From Mediterranea sp. (in: CFB group bacteria) (GTDB lineage Bacteria; Bacteroidota; Bacteroidia; Bacteroidales; Bacteroidaceae), in contig JAISIZ010000016.1 in assembly GCA_031261785.1 (NCBI GenBank), positions 1 through 46,735 on the forward strand: a DNA stretch of 46,735 nucleotides, written 5' to 3'. The notes under the pieces were generated by a model, which saw nothing but the letters and a program-made list of their open reading frames with translations, was not told the DNA's origin and ran no database searches. A program made the position numbers and the translations under genes. Below, piece by piece: positions 34,352-43,623 of the stretch. The stretch's first letter is position 1. The number at the start of each line of letters is the position of its first letter.

Positions 34352-37300
34352 CTATTCACTGCCCACTCCCGTGAACTCCTTTGGCCCCACGCCAAACTGC
34401 TTCTTGAAACAATTCGAGAAGTAGGACGCGCTATTGAAGCCTACCAAGGTGGTCACCTCGACCACGTTGCGTCCTCCCTCTCTCAGCAGTTGGGCGGCTT
34501 GCTTGAGACGTTCCACGCGGAGATAGTCGTTGGGATTCATGTCGAGCGTACCCTTCAGCTTGCGGTAGAAGCTGGAACGGCTCATGTGCATGGCGGCGGC
34601 GAGGTCGTCGACGGAAATGTCCTCGGCCAGATGCGCCAGGGTATAGGCGTTGAGTTGCTCCATGAAGGCTTGGTCGGCTTTGGTGTGCGCCATGGTCTCC
34701 AGGCGTACGAAGGGAGATTCGAGAAAACGGCGACGCAGTCGTTCGCGATTGGAGAGCAGGTTGGCCACATTCACGCGTAGGTACTCCACGGAGAAGGGCT
34801 TCTCGATATAGGCATCGGCGCCTTGTTCCAGTCCCTCTATCTTGGCTTCGAGGGCAGTCTTGGCCGTGAGCAGGATAACGGGTATGTGGCTGTAGGTCAC
34901 GTCGGACTTCAGCCGTCGGCAGAGTTCCAGCCCGTCCATGCCGGGCATCATCACGTCGCTTACCACCAGCTTCACGTTCTCCTCCCGCTTCAGCACGTCG
35001 AATGCCTCGAAGCCGTCGGCGGCGGTAAGCACGCGGTAGAGCGGGGCGAGGCGACGGGCTACGAAGGCTCGCATCTCCGTGTCGTCCTCCACCACCAAGA
35101 GGGTGGGGCGTGTCTCTTGTTCAACTTTCTCGATGGTCGTAGTATCCGTTGGAACTTCGTCGGCATCGTCGATCTCCGGGGCAGGTTTTTGCTCCGTCGT
35201 TTGGGTGAGCCTGCCAAGGGGTAGGGTGAGTACGAAGCGATTCTCGTCCATCGTGTCGTCCATCGCCAGTGAACCTTGGTGCAGCTCCGCCAGCGAGCGG
35301 GCGAGGGAGAGACCTATGCCGGTACCGGAAATCACCTCCTTGCTGTCTCCATGACGCACGAAAGGGCGGAAGATGCTGTCGCGCATCTCTGGGGGGACAA
35401 CCTGTCCGTCGTTGGCCACGGTGACGGTGAACGTCTGTCGCTCTTCGTCGACGGTGAGGGTGAGTCGAGCGTAGGTTTCGCCATATTTCAAGGCGTTGGT
35501 GAGCAAGTTGCTGACGATCTTCGTCATGGCTTCCCGGTCGAGCCATGCCACCCTCTCCTCGTCGGGTAGCTCGAGGGTGGTGTGGATACCTTTCCGCTTG
35601 GCCGAGGCGGAGAAACGTCGGGTGACCGACCGTATGAGGGTGTTCAGCCCGCACTCTGCGGGGCGTAGCCTGAAGCCTTTGTTCTCTACCTTGCGGAAGT
35701 CGAGCAGCTGGTTCACCAGGTTCAGCAGCCGTTCGGTATTTTGGTCCATGGTCTCCAGCTCCAGCCGGGTGTCGGGGGTGAGGTCGTTTTGTTCGAGCAC
35801 GCTTTCCAATGGTCCTTTGATGAGGGTAAGCGGGGTGCGTATCTCGTGGGCCACGTTGGTGAAAAACTCGATCTTGGAGCCATACATCTCGCGCTCTTTT
35901 TCTTGTTCGAACCGTTCCATGTCGCGCTGGTGCTTGGCGAGATCTTTCCGCTTCAACGACAGGAAGAGGAGAATCAGTGCTCCGGTCGTGATGAGGAAGT
36001 AGACGAGATAGGCCCAAGTGGTGAGGTAGAAAGGAGGCAGCACGCGAATGCGGAGCGTATGCGTATAGGGATTCCACACGCCGTCGTTGTTGGCGGCCTT
36101 TACCTCCAGCAGATAGGTCCCGTAAGGGAGGTTGGAGTAGGTTACGGGACTTTCCCCGGCGGTGTACCATTCGCGGTCGTACCCTTCAAGGCGGTACTTC
36201 ACGGTGTTGGTCGCGGGCGATTGGTAGCTAAGCGCCGCCATGCGCAGGGAGAACGAGTTCTGGGTATGTCGCAGCGTGAGGTCACTGGCCAGGCTGATGC
36301 TCTGGGTGAGTGGCGACCCCTTCTCTCCTATCGGTACGGCACGGTTGAAAAGCATGAAGTCGGTGAGCGCGATGGGGGGTAGGTAGGTGTTTTCGGCGAA
36401 GTCGGCGGGGTTGAAGGAGACGAAGCCGTTGATGCCGCCGAAGTACATTGTCCCATTCTTGTCACGATAGCTCGACTGGTAGTTGAACTGGTTGCTAAGC
36501 AGTCCGTTGGCCACGGTATAGAGCTTGAACGTACGGTCCTGCGGTTGGAAATGCAGCAACCCCTTGTCGGTGGAGATCCAGAAGAGTCCCCGCTTATCTT
36601 CCTCGATGCGGTAGACTACGTTGGTGGGCAGTCCGGCCGTTTGCGAGTCGTAGCGCACGAAGGTGGCGGTGGCTGGTTCGAAACGGCAGAATCCACCCCC
36701 TTGGGTGGTAAACCACAGGTTACCCCGATGGTCTTCAAAGGTGGACAGCACCTTGTTGGAGGGCAGGCTGGTGCTGTCGGAGGCTTGGTAAGTGAAGTGC
36801 TCCCATCTGCCGCTGCGTACGTCGAGCTTGTAGAGTCCGTCGACGTAAGTGGCCAGCCACAAGTCGCCCCGCCTGTCTTCCTTGAGGTGATAGATGAAGA
36901 TGTTGCCGAGGTCGGACACGTGCCTGAAGCTATCCGCCTCGCGGTCATAGCGCAGCAATCCCGTGGTGGTGCCCACCCACAAGTCGCCCGACCTGGTGTG
37001 GCAAATGGAGAAGATGTCCGTCCCTCCGTAGCTCTTCACCTGTCGGCTGGTGAGGTCGACACGGTGTATCCCCCGGCTGAAGTTGCCTACCCAGAGGTAG
37101 CGTCCGTCGACGCATAGCCCATGCACGTTGTGGAAGATGCCGGGGAGGCGAAGCGGTGTCAGTCTTCCCGTGACGGGATCATAGTGTACCAGTCCCTTAT
37201 CTTCCGTACCTATCCAAAGGGTGCCGTCGGTGTCCGGGCAAAATTCTCTCACCCGCTTGCCCATGGGCGCGTCTTCGGCGCGGGGATATACTTTGTTGAA

Positions 37301-38326
37301 ATAGGCGTATTCCTTGGGGCAGTAGTTCACCCCTCCGAAGTAGGAGCCTATCCACATGCCTTCTTCCCGGTCTTTGTAGATCGCGTAGATGGCGTTGTCG
37401 GAAAGGGAGTAGGGGTCTCCGCCTATGCTTCGCAGATGGGTGATCTTGTCCGTGTCGAGGTGATAGATGTAGATGCCTTGCTCGGTGCCTGCCCACAGCT
37501 CGCTACCGCATAGGGTAAGCTCGCGGAGATAGATGGCGTCGCCCCGCTCGTCGGTGGAGAGCAGTACGCGTACGGTCCGGTTGCTGAGGTTCACTTCTTT
37601 CAATCCGTTGCTGGTGGCCAGGTAGAGGCAGTTGTAGGGGCCGGCCAGCAGCTTGTTGGAGTAGTCGGAGCCGAAGGTCCTGCGCTCCTCTTCGGAGAAG
37701 AAGGGGACGAGGGTGGCGAGGCTATCGCGCGAATAGTACAGCTGCCCGTCGTGAGCATCGATCCAGCAGACGTTGTCGGCGTCGAAGCAGATACGTTCCA
37801 ATCCATTGTACTTCAGTCGGCCGGCGAGTCCCGAGGGGTGGTGGATGAGGCGCCCGCTTCGCGGATTGTAGTGGAACACGCCTTGTCCTTGCACGGTGAC
37901 CCACACGCCGCCGTCGCGGTCGCCCGTCAAGGTGTTTACGGTGTTCTCTATCCTCGTGCCTTGCTCGCTTTCCTTATCGAATCGCTTGGCCGTTTCGGTA
38001 AGTGGGGAGTAGAGGTACAGCCCGCCGTCGGTACCTATCCATATATTGCCTCGTTGATCCTCGTGCAGGGCGGTGATGTAATTGTTGCCCAGCGTGCCGT
38101 TTTCTTTCAGGAAATGGTGGAAGGTGAGACCGTCGTATCGATCCAGGCCGTTCTTGGTGCCAAACCACATAAAGCCTTGGCTGTCCTGCAAGATGGCGTT
38201 CACCGAGTTTTGCGACAAGCCGCTATTGCTGTCGATCGTGCGAAAAGCGTACTGTCGTCCCACCGTGCCACCCAAGGAACGGAAAGCGCATAAAAAAAGG
38301 AGAAGGAGGGTAAGGAGACCTTTCAT
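34352..38326 (-). CDS. Hybrid two-component system regulator (HTCS)
   Basis: A 1324-residue single-chain sensor, kinase and transcription factor. Order: signal peptide (KGLLTLLLLFLCAFRSLGG), about 14 two-component-regulator propeller repeats (forms such as GNIWIGTDGGLYLY), a Y_Y_Y domain (KYRLEGYDREWYTAGESPVT), a membrane helix near 765-795, HisKA with His827 in NVAHEIRTPLTL, HATPase with GTGIGLSLARSL, a receiver with Asp1124 in VVSDVMMPGMDGLEL, and an AraC helix-turn-helix at the C-terminus. HTCSs normally sense an oligosaccharide in the periplasm and switch on an adjacent polysaccharide locus. None is present here; neighbours are metal-efflux genes and radC, so its target is elsewhere or beyond the usual role. 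Confidence 0.95.
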   Translation of the reverse strand: MKGLLTLLLLFLCAFRSLGGTVGRQYAFRTIDSNSGLSQNSVNAILQDSQGFMWFGTKNGLDRYDGLTFHHFLKENGTLGNNYITALHEDQRGNIWIGTDGGLYLYSPLTETAKRFDKESEQGTRIENTVNTLTGDRDGGVWVTVQGQGVFHYNPRSGRLIHHPSGLAGRLKYNGLERICFDADNVCWIDAHDGQLYYSRDSLATLVPFFSEEERRTFGSDYSNKLLAGPYNCLYLATSNGLKEVNLSNRTVRVLLSTDERGDAIYLRELTLCGSELWAGTEQGIYIYHLDTDKITHLRSIGGDPYSLSDNAIYAIYKDREEGMWIGSYFGGVNYCPKEYAYFNKVYPRAEDAPMGKRVREFCPDTDGTLWIGTEDKGLVHYDPVTGRLTPLRLPGIFHNVHGLCVDGRYLWVGNFSRGIHRVDLTSRQVKSYGGTDIFSICHTRSGDLWVGTTTGLLRYDREADSFRHVSDLGNIFIYHLKEDRRGDLWLATYVDGLYKLDVRSGRWEHFTYQASDSTSLPSNKVLSTFEDHRGNLWFTTQGGGFCRFEPATATFVRYDSQTAGLPTNVVYRIEEDKRGLFWISTDKGLLHFQPQDRTFKLYTVANGLLSNQFNYQSSYRDKNGTMYFGGINGFVSFNPADFAENTYLPPIALTDFMLFNRAVPIGEKGSPLTQSISLASDLTLRHTQNSFSLRMAALSYQSPATNTVKYRLEGYDREWYTAGESPVTYSNLPYGTYLLEVKAANNDGVWNPYTHTLRIRVLPPFYLTTWAYLVYFLITTGALILLFLSLKRKDLAKHQRDMERFEQEKEREMYGSKIEFFTNVAHEIRTPLTLIKGPLESVLEQNDLTPDTRLELETMDQNTERLLNLVNQLLDFRKVENKGFRLRPAECGLNTLIRSVTRRFSASAKRKGIHTTLELPDEERVAWLDREAMTKIVSNLLTNALKYGETYARLTLTVDEERQTFTVTVANDGQVVPPEMRDSIFRPFVRHGDSKEVISGTGIGLSLARSLAELHQGSLAMDDTMDENRFVLTLPLGRLTQTTEQKPAPEIDDADEVPTDTTTIEKVEQETRPTLLVVEDDTEMRAFVARRLAPLYRVLTAADGFEAFDVLKREENVKLVVSDVMMPGMDGLELCRRLKSDVTYSHIPVILLTAKTALEAKIEGLEQGADAYIEKPFSVEYLRVNVANLLSNRERLRRRFLESPFVRLETMAHTKADQAFMEQLNAYTLAHLAEDISVDDLAAAMHMSRSSFYRKLKGTLDMNPNDYLRVERLKQAAQLLREGGRNVVEVTTLVGFNSASYFSNCFKKQFGVGPKEFTGVGSE

Positions 38327-38355
38327 CGTTCTTTTCGGTTATTATCTATCGGGCA

Positions 38356-38363
38356 CAAAGATA
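38356..38363 (-). promoter_or_regulatory. -7 box of the HTCS gene
   Basis: On the minus strand TATCTTTG matches TAnnTTTG exactly, 29 bases before the ATG at 38326. The expected -33 position has no TTTG. Confidence 0.65.
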
Positions 38364-38488
38364 CGACCGATTTTGTCAATTCGATCATAGAAACCGGGCA
38401 ATTTATAGCAGAAACCGTTCAATTGGGATGTTTGTTTCCCATCCATTCATTACCTTCGCGACATGTTAACGTCTAATTGGAAATACAG

Positions 38489-39187
38489 ATGAATAAGACC
38501 AAACAATCACTTTCCATCCCTCATTGGGCGGTCGAGGAGCGGCCGCGGGAGAAGATGATGCGGAAAGGTGCCGATGCCCTAAGCGACGCGGAGCTGCTGG
38601 CTATACTGATCGGCTCGGGCAGCCAAGACGAGACGGCCGTGGAGTTGACGCGACGCATGCTCAACGCTTGCGACAACGACCTGAATGCCTTGGCGAAATG
38701 GACTCTCGACGACTACGCTCGCTTCAAGGGGATGGGACCCGCCAAAAGTGTCACCGTCATGGCCGCCCTTGAGATCGGCAAACGTCGCGGGCTGCAGGAG
38801 GTGAGGGAGAGGACGGCTATTGGCTGCTCGCGCGATATTTATCGCATCTTCCAACCGCTGTTGCGCGACTTGGAACACGAGGAATTCTGGATACTGTTGC
38901 TCAACCAGGCCAACAAGGTGATCGAAACCGTGCGCATGGGCGTGGGAGGTATCGACGGCACGTATGCCGACGTGCGCCTCATCCTGCGCGAGGCCCTGAT
39001 CCGGCGGGCCACCCAGCTGGCGGTGGCGCACAACCATCCTTCGGGCAACATCCACCCCAGCCAGAACGACCGTTCCCTCACCGAGCACATTCGCCAGGGA
39101 GCGCGCACCATGGACATCCGGCTCATCGACCATATCATCGTCTGCGAACACACGTACTTCAGCTTTGCCGACGAAGGGTTGCTGTAA
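38489..39187 (+). CDS. radC: RadC family JAB-domain protein
   Basis: 232 residues. An N-terminal helix-hairpin-helix-like region (LLAILIGSGSQDETAVELTR; FKGMGPAKSVTVMAALEIGK) precedes a JAB1/MPN metalloprotease-like domain with the full HNHPSGNIHPSQND signature. RadC was once linked to DNA repair, but its function is unresolved. ATG 38489 is chosen; an upstream in-frame TTG at 38477 is less likely. A TACCTTCG box at 38451-38458 is a possible -7 element. Confidence 0.9.
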   Translation: MNKTKQSLSIPHWAVEERPREKMMRKGADALSDAELLAILIGSGSQDETAVELTRRMLNACDNDLNALAKWTLDDYARFKGMGPAKSVTVMAALEIGKRRGLQEVRERTAIGCSRDIYRIFQPLLRDLEHEEFWILLLNQANKVIETVRMGVGGIDGTYADVRLILREALIRRATQLAVAHNHPSGNIHPSQNDRSLTEHIRQGARTMDIRLIDHIIVCEHTYFSFADEGLL

Positions 39188-39305
39188 CCGTGCGATAAAG
39201 GCGGATGTGCGGCGTAGGGACGTTTATCCATGGCATTGGCGAGCTTATTTCACGTCAACCCGTGATTTTTTCACGGATAGATGGCTATGGCTTTGTTTAA
39301 ATGCC

Positions 39306-39313
39306 TATCTTTG
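39306..39313 (+). promoter_or_regulatory. -7 box of the AAA ATPase gene
   Basis: TATCTTTG is an exact TAnnTTTG match 24 bases before ATG 39338. No TTTG lies at the normal -33 distance. The position supports ATG 39338 over the in-frame start at 39281. The 150 bases after radC hold a weak CCGTGA/TCACGG hairpin but no gene. Confidence 0.65.
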
Positions 39314-39337
39314 CCCCAAACAATAAATAAATGCTGT

Positions 39338-40648
39338 ATGTTATTGCGTGTAGTATTGGAAAACTTCCTATCGTTTGATGAGGCGGTACAATTCGATATG
39401 TTTCCGAATGGCAAACGTACGACGTTTGCCGATCATATCTATCCACAAGAGATTCCTGTCCTGAAACAAGCTGCCATATATGGTGCTAACGGATCGGGGA
39501 AATCCAATCTGATCAAGGGTGTGGACTTCATACGTAATACCGCTCTCAGCAAATCTTTTCTTTCAAGCATTGAGCTGGAACGTTACTTTTTCAAACTGAA
39601 AAAGGGCGCGAGGAAAGCACCTATCGCATTGGCTGTAGAGTTCAGTATGGCCTCTGCCTATTTTATTTATAAAATAGAGGTCTCTTTAACCCATATAAAA
39701 AAGGAGGAGTTGTATCGATCGGGGAGAGGAAAGGAATCATCCCTCCTCATTTTCAGGAGAGAAGATAAGAAAGTGGAGTTGAGAAACACTCCTTCCGCCG
39801 AAGTGGCCGCGGCGACAAATGAACTCATTCGGAAGAATCCTTTATCTTCCCTTTTGGCATTAAATAGGGAGTTCCCGATCATTAAAGATGTTGATGTCAA
39901 TAAGGTAAGTGATTGGTTTGAACACAAACTGGATGTGGTTAGTATCCATTCCGATCTTATCAATCTCATGGAATTGATGCGGAAACAGAAAGCCTTGTTG
40001 GCGTTTACGAACAATCTATTTCGTGAACTCGATTTGGGTATAGCCGAAATAGGCGTAAAATCGGAGAATCTTGACGAATGGATAGGTAAGCATGCGTCCG
40101 TGGATGAAAATGTTAGGGATGAAATCGAATCTTTAGGTCCCAAAGAAGCCTTTGTAGCCTATCGTGAACATCGGCAAGCCTTTTCTGTGAGTATAGAGAA
40201 TGGAATGAAGAAAGTCCATCAATTCGTTTTTAATCAATTGGGCAAGAAAGGGTATCTTGAAGAAATGGATATTCACTCCCAATCCGACGGTACAGTACGG
40301 ATTCTCATCCTTATTCCGGCTTTGTATGCCGCTATCCATCAGGAGGACAAAACGGTTTTGATCGATGAGATAGACAACGGAATCCATCCTGTATTGGTTA
40401 AGAATCTTATTAGATATTTTGCGACCAGAAAAGCCAAAGGGCAATTGATATTCACTACACACCAAACGGGTGTCCTTGATCAGAAACAAATTATGCGTTC
40501 GGACGAAATCTGGTTTACAGAGAAGAAAGATGGCGCCACTCAATTGTACTCTTTAAACGACTTCAAGACACATAACTCCCTCTCCATAGAGCACGGATAC
40601 TTGGAGGGACGCTACGGAGCTATTCCAATTATAGGCGCAATACAGTAG
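39338..40648 (+). CDS. AAA family ATPase of the RloA/AbiLi type
   Basis: A 436-residue ABC/SMC-like ATPase. Walker A AAIYGANGSGKSNLIKG is near residue 50, the signature region DIHSQSDGTVRILILIPALY and Walker B KTVLIDEIDNGIHPVL come late, then the switch histidine in LIFTTHQTGVLDQ; the long helical insertion between them is typical of AbiLi/RloA proteins. These work with a RloB/AbiLii TOPRIM-type partner in phage defence. The gene is intact, but its partner immediately downstream is broken. It is markedly A+T-rich (21 G or C in the 60 bases 39841-39900) beside G+C-rich neighbours, a sign of transfer. Confidence 0.87.
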   Translation: MLLRVVLENFLSFDEAVQFDMFPNGKRTTFADHIYPQEIPVLKQAAIYGANGSGKSNLIKGVDFIRNTALSKSFLSSIELERYFFKLKKGARKAPIALAVEFSMASAYFIYKIEVSLTHIKKEELYRSGRGKESSLLIFRREDKKVELRNTPSAEVAAATNELIRKNPLSSLLALNREFPIIKDVDVNKVSDWFEHKLDVVSIHSDLINLMELMRKQKALLAFTNNLFRELDLGIAEIGVKSENLDEWIGKHASVDENVRDEIESLGPKEAFVAYREHRQAFSVSIENGMKKVHQFVFNQLGKKGYLEEMDIHSQSDGTVRILILIPALYAAIHQEDKTVLIDEIDNGIHPVLVKNLIRYFATRKAKGQLIFTTHQTGVLDQKQIMRSDEIWFTEKKDGATQLYSLNDFKTHNSLSIEHGYLEGRYGAIPIIGAIQ

Positions 40649-40653
40649 AGTTT

Positions 40654-41104
40654 ATGGATCTTGAAAATTGGGCTTACAGGAAAAAGGAAGGGGAGAGGGC
40701 GGAACGGACTTATGCGGAGGCTCGGCCATTTGAAAGCGAGAAAGGGACTCCCGCAGGGAATGCTGATATTACGGAATATCAGAGTGATGAGTATAGCAAA
40801 AAAGAAGGCATGCGCTCTCCCGCGCTGTTCTTTGTCTTGTCGGGGGGAACGACACGGGAGAAGAACTATTTAAAGAGTTTCGAGAAACAAGTCTACCGTT
40901 CCCTGCGTCTGATATTCCTTTCTTCCGACAAAGGGCGAGGTGGCTTGACCCCTAAACAAATGATGAATCTATGGATGACAATTTATCAAGAGGGGGTAGT
41001 TACCGTAGTTCGCCAAAGAGATCCATTCGCTTGTCAAAGAAGAGTTTGAATACCTGCGAGAAGAACAGCGAAGAAAAATAGAATCCTTTCAGAAAAAAAT
41101 ATGA
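40654..41104 (+). pseudogene. RloB/AbiLii-like gene with internal deletion and frame change
   Basis: The first frame (40654-41049) gives the RloB N-terminus: ALFFVLSGGTTREKNYLKSF then LRLIFLSSDKGRGGLTPKQM, and ends in an unrelated tail. From about 41009 a different frame reads FAKEIHSLVKEEFEYLREEQ then RRKIESFQKKI and stops at 41102-41104, which looks like a native RloB C-terminus. Intact RloB proteins run to about 200-230 residues, so roughly the middle hundred are missing in every frame; a sequencing slip alone cannot explain this. The old stop codon overlaps the aroK start (ATGA). The CEG motif of the TOPRIM-like core reads SGG here. The gene begins five bases after the ATPase stop. Confidence 0.72.
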
Positions 41105-41643
41105 TCCGTATCTTCCTCACCGGCTACATGGGTGCCGGAAAGACAACGCTGGGAAAGGCGTTGGCCCGCAAATTGGGTATCCCGTTCATCGATTTGGACT
41201 GGCATATCGAAGAACGTCTGCACCAGACCATCAGCGAACTGTTCGCCCGGCGTGGCGAGGATAGCTTTCGCGAGCTGGAACGATCGATGCTGCACGAGGT
41301 GGCCGAGTTCGAGAACGTGGTCATCTCTACCGGTGGGGGCGTGCCGTGTTTCTTCGACAACATGGAGTTCATGAATCGGGTAGGTACCACCATTTTCCTG
41401 GACGTCAGTCCCGAGGTCCTTTTCCGCCGGCTGCGTGTGGCCAAGCGCCAACGCCCCATCTTGCAAGGACTGGGCGACGGGGAGCTGAAAGCATTCATCG
41501 CCAAGGCTCTCGAGGAGCGTGCCCCGTACTATAGCCAGGCGCGGTATACGTTCAACACCGACGAATTAGACAACCGTTGGCAGATCGACGCCTCCGTGCG
41601 ACGGCTGCAAGAACTTTTAAATCTACCTACCGATAAAATATAG
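41101..41643 (+). CDS. aroK: Shikimate kinase
   Basis: A 180-residue P-loop kinase that phosphorylates shikimate in the chorismate pathway. IFLTGYMGAGKTTLGKALAR (Walker A), FIDLDWHIEERL (shikimate-binding Asp and Arg), SFRELE, VISTGGGVPC (shikimate-binding Gly-Gly-Gly) and a lid region RQRPIL are all in place. The ATG overlaps the terminal TGA of the rloB remnant, so it may depend in part on transcription from the defence cassette. Confidence 0.96.
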   Translation: MIRIFLTGYMGAGKTTLGKALARKLGIPFIDLDWHIEERLHQTISELFARRGEDSFRELERSMLHEVAEFENVVISTGGGVPCFFDNMEFMNRVGTTIFLDVSPEVLFRRLRVAKRQRPILQGLGDGELKAFIAKALEERAPYYSQARYTFNTDELDNRWQIDASVRRLQELLNLPTDKI

Positions 41644-41676
41644 CTCCATCGCGCACGAAATTAGTGGATTAATACG

Positions 41677-41684
41677 TACTTTTG
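41677..41684 (+). promoter_or_regulatory. -7 box of the speA-argB operon
   Basis: TACTTTTG matches TAnnTTTG, 39 bases before ATG 41724. No -33 TTTG is visible at the usual distance. The position argues against the in-frame start at 41682, which overlaps the box. Confidence 0.6.
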
Positions 41685-41723
41685 CCACCTAAATATAAAA
41701 AGAACTACCGAATAACGAAAAAA

Positions 41724-43616
41724 ATGAGAAAGTGGCGTATTGAAGATTCCGAGGAACTCTACAACATCAAGGGGTGGGGCACCTCCTACTTTGGTATTAA
41801 CGACAAAGGGCATGTCGTTGTCACACCGCGAAAAGAAGGCGCGGGAGTCGACCTGAAGGAACTGGTCGACGAGTTGCAGTTGCGAGACGTGTCGGCTCCC
41901 ATGCTGGTGCGTTTCCCCGACGTTCTCGACAATCGCATCGAGAAAATGTCGTCGTGCTTCGACCAAGCCGCCAATGAGTACGGCTACAAAGGGCAAAACT
42001 TCATCATCTACCCCATCAAGGTGAACCAGATGCGGCCGGTGGTAGAGGAGATCATCAGCCACGGGAAGAAGTTCAATCTCGGCCTCGAAGCCGGGTCCAA
42101 GCCCGAACTGCACGCCGTTATCGCCATCAACACCGATTCCGACTCGCTCATCATCTGCAACGGCTACAAGGACGAGAGCTACATCGAGCTGGCGCTGCTG
42201 GCGCAAAAGATGGGAAAACGCATCTTCCTCGTCGTGGAGAAGATGAACGAGCTGAAACTCATCGCCAAGATGGGCAAGCAACTGGGCGTGCAACCCAACA
42301 TTGGCATACGCGTCAAGCTCGCCTCGTCGGGCAGCGGGAAGTGGGAAGAATCGGGAGGCGACGCCAGCAAGTTCGGCCTCACCTCCAGCGAGTTGCTTGA
42401 GGCGCTCGACTTCCTCGACAGCCGCGGGATGAAGGACTGCCTCAAGCTCATACATTTCCACATCGGGAGCCAGGTGACGAAGATACGCCGCATCAAGACC
42501 GCCCTCAGGGAGGCGTCGCAGTTCTACGTGCAGCTGCACGCCATGGGATTCAAGGTCGAGTTTGTCGACATTGGCGGCGGACTGGGCGTGGACTACGACG
42601 GCACGCGCTCCTCGAGCAGCGAAGGCAGCGTGAATTACTCCATCCAGGAGTACGTCAACGACTCCATCTCCACGCTGGTCGACGTCAGCGACAAAAACAG
42701 CATACCCCATCCCAATATCATCACCGAGAGCGGACGCGCGCTCACCGCCCACCACTCCGTACTCATCTTCGAGGTGCTCGAGACGGCCACCTTGCCCGAA
42801 TGGGACGACGAAGAGACCATCGCCTCCGACGCGCACGAGCTGGTGCAAGAGTTGTATAGCATCTGGGAATCGCTCAACCAGAACCGCATGCTCGAGGCTT
42901 GGCACGACGCGCAGCAGATTCGCGAGGAGGCGCTCGACCTCTTCAGCCATGGCATCGTCGACCTGAAGACGCGGGCGCAGATCGAACGCCTCTACTGGTC
43001 CATCAGCCGTGAGGTCAACCAGATAGCCAGCGGACTGAAGCACGCTCCCGACGAATTCCGGGGATTGGGCAAATTGCTTGCCGACAAGTACTTCTGCAAC
43101 TTCTCCCTCTTCCAGTCGCTGCCCGACTCCTGGGCCATCGACCAGATATTCCCCATCATGCCCATACAACGGCTCGACGAGAAACCCGATCGTTCGGCCA
43201 CCTTGCAGGACATTACTTGCGACTCCGACGGGAAGATCGCCAATTTCGTCTCGCCCCGCAACGTGGCGCACTACATGCCCGTGCACGCCCTGAAGAAGAA
43301 CGAGCCGTACTACCTCGCCGTCTTCTTGGTGGGCGCTTACCAGGAGATACTGGGCGATATGCACAACCTCTTCGGCGATACCAACGCCGTGCACGTGTCG
43401 GTGAGCGACAAGGGCTACAGCATCGAGCAAGTCATCGACGGCGAGACCGTGGCCGAAGTGCTCGACTACGTGCAGTATAACCCCAAGAAATTGGTGCGCA
43501 CGCTCGAGACTTGGGTCTCGAAATCGGTGAAAGAGGGACGCATCTCGCTCGAAGAGGGCAAGGAGTTTCTCTCCAACTACCGCTCGGGACTGTACGGATA
43601 CACCTATCTGGAATGA
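41724..43616 (+). CDS. speA: Biosynthetic arginine decarboxylase
   Basis: A 630-residue PLP enzyme of the alanine-racemase fold that turns arginine into agmatine for polyamine synthesis. The PLP lysine is Lys99 in YPIKVNQMRPV. HFHIGSQ, FVDIGGGLGVDYDG and the ITESGRALTAHHS motif bind the cofactor phosphate. The SpeA-specific C-terminal extension is present (length 630-640 is usual). ATG 41724 (RKWRIEDSEELYNIKGWGTS) matches the family N-terminus. argB follows after 7 bases, pairing arginine synthesis with polyamine output. Confidence 0.96.
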   Translation: MRKWRIEDSEELYNIKGWGTSYFGINDKGHVVVTPRKEGAGVDLKELVDELQLRDVSAPMLVRFPDVLDNRIEKMSSCFDQAANEYGYKGQNFIIYPIKVNQMRPVVEEIISHGKKFNLGLEAGSKPELHAVIAINTDSDSLIICNGYKDESYIELALLAQKMGKRIFLVVEKMNELKLIAKMGKQLGVQPNIGIRVKLASSGSGKWEESGGDASKFGLTSSELLEALDFLDSRGMKDCLKLIHFHIGSQVTKIRRIKTALREASQFYVQLHAMGFKVEFVDIGGGLGVDYDGTRSSSSEGSVNYSIQEYVNDSISTLVDVSDKNSIPHPNIITESGRALTAHHSVLIFEVLETATLPEWDDEETIASDAHELVQELYSIWESLNQNRMLEAWHDAQQIREEALDLFSHGIVDLKTRAQIERLYWSISREVNQIASGLKHAPDEFRGLGKLLADKYFCNFSLFQSLPDSWAIDQIFPIMPIQRLDEKPDRSATLQDITCDSDGKIANFVSPRNVAHYMPVHALKKNEPYYLAVFLVGAYQEILGDMHNLFGDTNAVHVSVSDKGYSIEQVIDGETVAEVLDYVQYNPKKLVRTLETWVSKSVKEGRISLEEGKEFLSNYRSGLYGYTYLE

Positions 43617-43623
43617 TCCTTAT

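Noticed and set aside
40981..41049. RloB break explained by a sequencing slip
   Set aside because: The N- and C-terminal parts are adjacent and the middle of the protein is missing in all frames, so a one-base error would not restore it.
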